Source: Pithys albifrons albifrons | Taxonomy: Eukaryota > Chordata > Aves > Passeriformes > Thamnophilidae | Length of the DNA stretch: 64,000 bases | Assembly: GCF_047495875.1 (NCBI RefSeq) | Contig: NC_092458.1 | Coordinates: forward strand, 113,571,727 to 113,635,726 | Direction of reading: 5' to 3' | Shown: positions 1 to 64,000 of the stretch, in pieces | Position numbering within the stretch: the stretch's first letter is position 1 | How the letters are laid out: every line of letters starts with the position of its first letter | The notes under the pieces: generated by a model | What the model saw: the letters and a program-made list of their open reading frames with translations, nothing else | The model's database searches: none | What the model was told of the DNA's origin: nothing | Program-made: the position numbers and the translations under genes

Positions 1-1440
1 CTTGTCTGTCTCTGGATTAATAGGCACTAAAACCAATTACTGATCACAGCACTGAGGGTTCCACTGCCCCTGAGGCTTCAGTGGTGCATAAATGTCTGGT
101 GAAAATGGGTAAAAACTGAAAATGTATTGATTGTTGTGCTGAGAGTGGTGCTGGACCTTGAGGCTTCATTGAAATGGGCGGGTGGAGCACTGAGAGCTTC
201 CCAAATTTCAGCTGTGTAAACACTTCTCATCACTGCCATTTGAAATGTAACACATTTTTGTTGGGTTGTTTTATCATGTTCTTGTGGATGGTTTCACCTT
301 GGCAGTCCCAGAGCAAACCCCACGTGAGTTCCACTGAGATAATCCTGGTGATGGCAACATGGTCCCTCCATCCCTGTCCTGGTCAGGCCCTCTGTGGATA
401 CAGGAAATATGTTGAGGCATCCTCAGGAATAAATTATTCTGTTTCTAGTGGTAGTACTTGGTTAAGGGGAAAAGAAATAGTTTCTGGCTCTCCTAAGAGC
501 CTGCACGCAGCATTGGGGGATGAAAAACCAAAAAATGGTGCTGATTTTGTAAGAAAACCCCCCACTCCGGGTCAGTTCATTTGAGTAGTTCAGGTTTTTA
601 TTGCAGAAAAAACCTCCACCACTTAGGATCTGGTGGCTCCAGTTTTGAGGGATAAGATGAATTAGAAACAATCCATTCAGTTGTTTTGTACTTAATCAAA
701 CAGAAAGGTTTTTGGAGGTCAAACATTTAAACTGTTTCCTCCCTTGGTCCCTCTTTACTTTAAGGAATAAGGAAACTGTGTAAGTGTTGAAGTTCTGCTT
801 GTATTTAATTCCCTGCTCAATCAGTGTTTAGACAGACAGTGATCAAATGATAAATAACCAATGCTATTTATAGCCACTCACATATGCTGCTTGTGCAATC
901 CTAACAGACTTTTGTAATGTTTTAAATGGTCCAGCTCAATATGTAAGACACTCTGTGTCTGCATCTCTGGTTAAACATTTACTGAAACTTCTGCAGACAC
1001 AACATTCTTATTAAGACCAAAGAGTCCTAATTTAACAACAACAGCAAGTGGGTTCATATCCAGTTTTGCCAACAGGATTTCCTCAGTTCTGTAAGGAAAT
1101 AAAAGTTGCAATTGAAGAAGTGAATGGAACTGTTTTTCACCTGCTGGTTTAAGTGGTTTGGATTAAGATCAGAGCACACAGGAAGGAGAAAAGTCTGTTG
1201 CTCTGCTTGGTTTTAAAAAATAGTTAAATTAATCTTCAGTGATCAGCAAATTGTCAGGTTTGTGTAAAGCAAAGTGATAAACAAGGATGGATCAGCTATT
1301 TCCCACCTACAAACAAGGGAAATCAACCTGAAAACAGGAATCTTCATTGGAAATTCAGTGATTTGAAAAAACGAAAAGGTACAAAAAATCAACCAGTAAG
1401 AACCTCAGGTCAAATAAAAGATGGATAAGGAAAGAACAGT

Positions 1441-1725
1441 GAACTGGAATCCGGGAATGGTTTGGGTTGGAGGGACCTTAAAGATCATCCCAGGGACACC
1501 TCCCACTGTCACAGGTTGCTCCAAGCCCCCATCCAGCCTGGCCTGGGACACTTCCAGGGATGGGGCAGCCAAAACTTCTCCTGGAAACCTGTGCCAGGGC
1601 CTGCCCACCCCCCAGCCAAGAATTCCTTCCTGATATCCAATCCAAACCTCGTGTCTTTCAGATTAAAGCCATTCCCCCTTGCCCTGTCACTTCATGCCCT
1701 TGTGGTTCTCTTCCTGACTCTGTAG
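1441..1725 (-). mobile_element. CR1 LINE fragment, 3' end
   Basis: Read on the + strand, the order TTGGAGGGACC, AAAGATCATCC, GGATGGGGCAGCC, AATTCCTTCCTGATATCCAA and TTAAAGCCATTCCCCCTTG is the reverse complement of the CR1 3' region common in birds. It is more diverged than the later copies and belongs to a different subfamily. The left (3') end lacks the usual terminal ATTCTATGA-type repeat. Confidence 0.85.
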
Positions 1726-2347
1726 TTTCTTCAAAGAAAAGTTAATTTTGAGTGAATTCCACAGTTTCCTGTTTGGGAACAGCCTGGCACGGGGCCACAG
1801 TCTGATATTCTTCCCTGGAATTTAATTCTGAGTTGTACAAACACAGGGCAACAAAGGTGATGATCTTTTGTCAGGAACAAGTGCAAATATTCAGTCCATC
1901 AGTGTTTGTCTTTTCTGAAGTGCTTTCTGGGGAGCAGGAGGTTCATCATCACTTGCTTCAATAAAGCAGGGGCACCCTAAATGAAATTAAAGCTTTGTGC
2001 CCAAACACCTGGGGCAGGAAAAGACCACATTGTTGTCAATATTCTTTATTTTCCCTCCTCTTGTGTGTCCCTCAGTGGCGTTTCCAGTGGTAAATCAGTT
2101 TGTATAGGGAGAATAAGGGCATAAATACACATTTATACATTTATAGATTTCTTGTTTTCCTTTCCCACCTTCCCTTCAGACCCCCTTTCAGTTCTTTACT
2201 GAAATGACCCCACCATGTTTTACTTTCTGGAGATCTCAGCACATTCTTGTTTATGTTCCTGTACAGAGGGTTGGACTTTTGGAGCTTTAATGTCCTTGCA
2301 CCAAGTGACCACAGGATGAATTTCTGCTTTACAGCAGCCTGGGAAAT

Positions 2348-2467
2348 GTTCATTTTGGCATTTCTGCACTCCTAAATGGGGGAGAAGAACCAACAAACAT
2401 GATAAATGTTCATTTTGCCATTTCTGCACTCCTCAGTGGGGGAGAAGAACCAGCCAATGTGATGCTC
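2348..2467. repeat. 60-bp tandem duplication
   Basis: Two copies, beginning at 2348 and 2408, both containing TTTCTGCACTCCT and GGGGGAGAAGAACCA. They differ at several positions, so the duplication is not very recent. Confidence 0.85.
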
Positions 2468-2618
2468 TGCCTTAGGATTTGTGAAAGGAGAACCCCAGGA
2501 ATTGTTTCAAGATTTAACATTTATATCCTAGTTCTTTATTGTTCAGGTTTTCACTGTTGCCTTAACCTCTTCAGTGTTGCTGCTTTTCAGAGCAATTAAT
2601 TTGTGTTTTCCTTCCCAG

Positions 2619-63196
<60,578 letters not shown>

Positions 63197-63537
63197 CTGG
63201 CAGTTGTGTGTGAGCACCAAGACATCAATGGGATTTGTATAAGACATTAATTATATTTTTCCTTACAGAGCTTTAGTGCAATTCTAAGGTATTGCTTTTG
63301 GATAACCTAACCTTCTGTTTTTGAATGACTGTGTGCATGACTTGGGGAGAGTGTGCAAGTTAAAATAAGCAAAAATGTTTTTCCAACGTTTTGCCATGTA
63401 TGAGGGGTGCTAGAAGATGCAAAGTGCAATATTTTCCTTAACCTGCAAATGTGGGAGCTTGGATCAATGTTTTAAAGTAACTTTCATTATATAGTAAAAA
63501 CGTTGGTTCAAATAAATTTCTATACCTGCTGTTTGCA
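63197..63537 (+). other. DCAF6: DCAF6 3' UTR
   Basis: About 340 nt of A/T-rich sequence between the stop codon and the likely cleavage site, taken as the CA at 63536-63537, 20 nt after the AATAAA hexamer. The end point is an inference from spacing. Confidence 0.8.
63511..63516 (+). terminator. DCAF6: Polyadenylation signal AATAAA
   Basis: Canonical hexamer, followed after about 20 nt by CA and then a GT/T-rich stretch (TGTTTGTTGCTTTCT) that fits the downstream element. A weaker ATTAAA at 63554-63559, also followed by GT/T-rich sequence, could serve as a second site. Confidence 0.85.
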
Positions 63538-64000
63538 TGTTTGTTGCTTTCTAATTAAAAGATTTGGTTGTTTTAAGTAGTTTTGTGGTTTTTTCTTTGT
63601 GCTGCCGTTGATTTGTCACCTTGTAATTATAACCTTCATTTGTATTCTTTCTTGCAATGTTTGTGAAGTGACAAATACAGTGAGCACTGGGGTTCTGTGC
63701 CTTTGGGACCCCATGGCTCTTGGTTCTTGCATATCCATGGGCAACCCACACCTAAGTAGGGAAAGTTCTTTCCATCAGTTTTATAATGCCACATCCCATT
63801 TTCCATGCTTGAGTTTGTAATGCAGGTGAAATAGTTGCATTTCACTGACAGGTCTCTGAGTTTGCATTCTGTGCAACATCAGCACATAGATTTTAATTTT
63901 CATTGGATTTAGAAAAGACAAAATGCAGTGTACAGGGACAGGAATTTGAAAGGTCCTGTGCATTGCTTTGTTGGAGTAATTATTTGGGAAGGAAGGCAGT
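63538..64000. other. Downstream of DCAF6, no gene seen
   Basis: A/T-rich sequence after the polyadenylation site. No splice-bounded exon, repeat or promoter recognised. Confidence 0.7.

Larger units (their letters stand above)
1..2618 (+). other. DCAF6: DCAF6 intron (5' end outside window)
   Basis: Intronic sequence before the first visible exon. It holds an old CR1 fragment (1441-1725) and a 60-bp duplication (2348-2467). I see no exon, promoter or CpG island here, so the gene start is further upstream. Confidence 0.8.

Overview
This window is vertebrate nuclear DNA. It holds the body and 3' end of one large gene on the + strand, which I recognise as DCAF6 (DDB1- and CUL4-associated factor 6, also called NRIP or IQWD1). 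Nineteen coding exons (62 to 319 nt) plus one probable cassette exon lie in phase from 2619 to the stop codon at 63194-63196. They encode about 834 residues. The start codon, first coding exon, promoter and 5' UTR lie before position 1. Adding the roughly 33 N-terminal residues known from mammals gives about 866 residues, close to the known family length. No frameshift or internal stop was found, so the gene looks intact.

The organism is a bird, very probably a songbird (passerine). The evidence is the interspersed repeats: several 5'-truncated CR1 LINE copies, which are the main bird retroposon, and three copies of a SINE with a tRNA-Ile-like head and a CR1-like tail. That SINE architecture matches the family I know as TguSINE1 from zebra finch.

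Layout: 1-2618 is intron with an old CR1. 2619-17098 holds the exons for the first five WD40 blades. 19483-42531 holds the exons for a long low-complexity middle region with RG/RS, Ser/Pro/Thr-rich and acidic stretches, including the cassette exon at 25256-25429. 42532-53549 is an 11-kb intron. 53550-62040 holds the IQ motif and the last two WD blades, and 63132-63196 the acidic C-terminus. A short 3' UTR follows, with a polyadenylation signal at 63511. Positions 63540-64000 lie downstream and show no gene.

The protein is expected to be a substrate receptor for the CUL4-DDB1 ubiquitin ligase, with a WD40 propeller split by a large disordered insert. Family knowledge also makes it a nuclear-receptor coactivator and a calmodulin binder through its IQ motif. 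I see no other gene, functional RNA gene, CRISPR array or operon here. I found no new multi-gene system. The points most worth a second look are the cassette exon with a basic helix, the GC-AG intron, the minisatellite that forms a 3' splice site and was split by a SINE, the inverted CR1 pair around two exons, and several minisatellites with higher-order structure.
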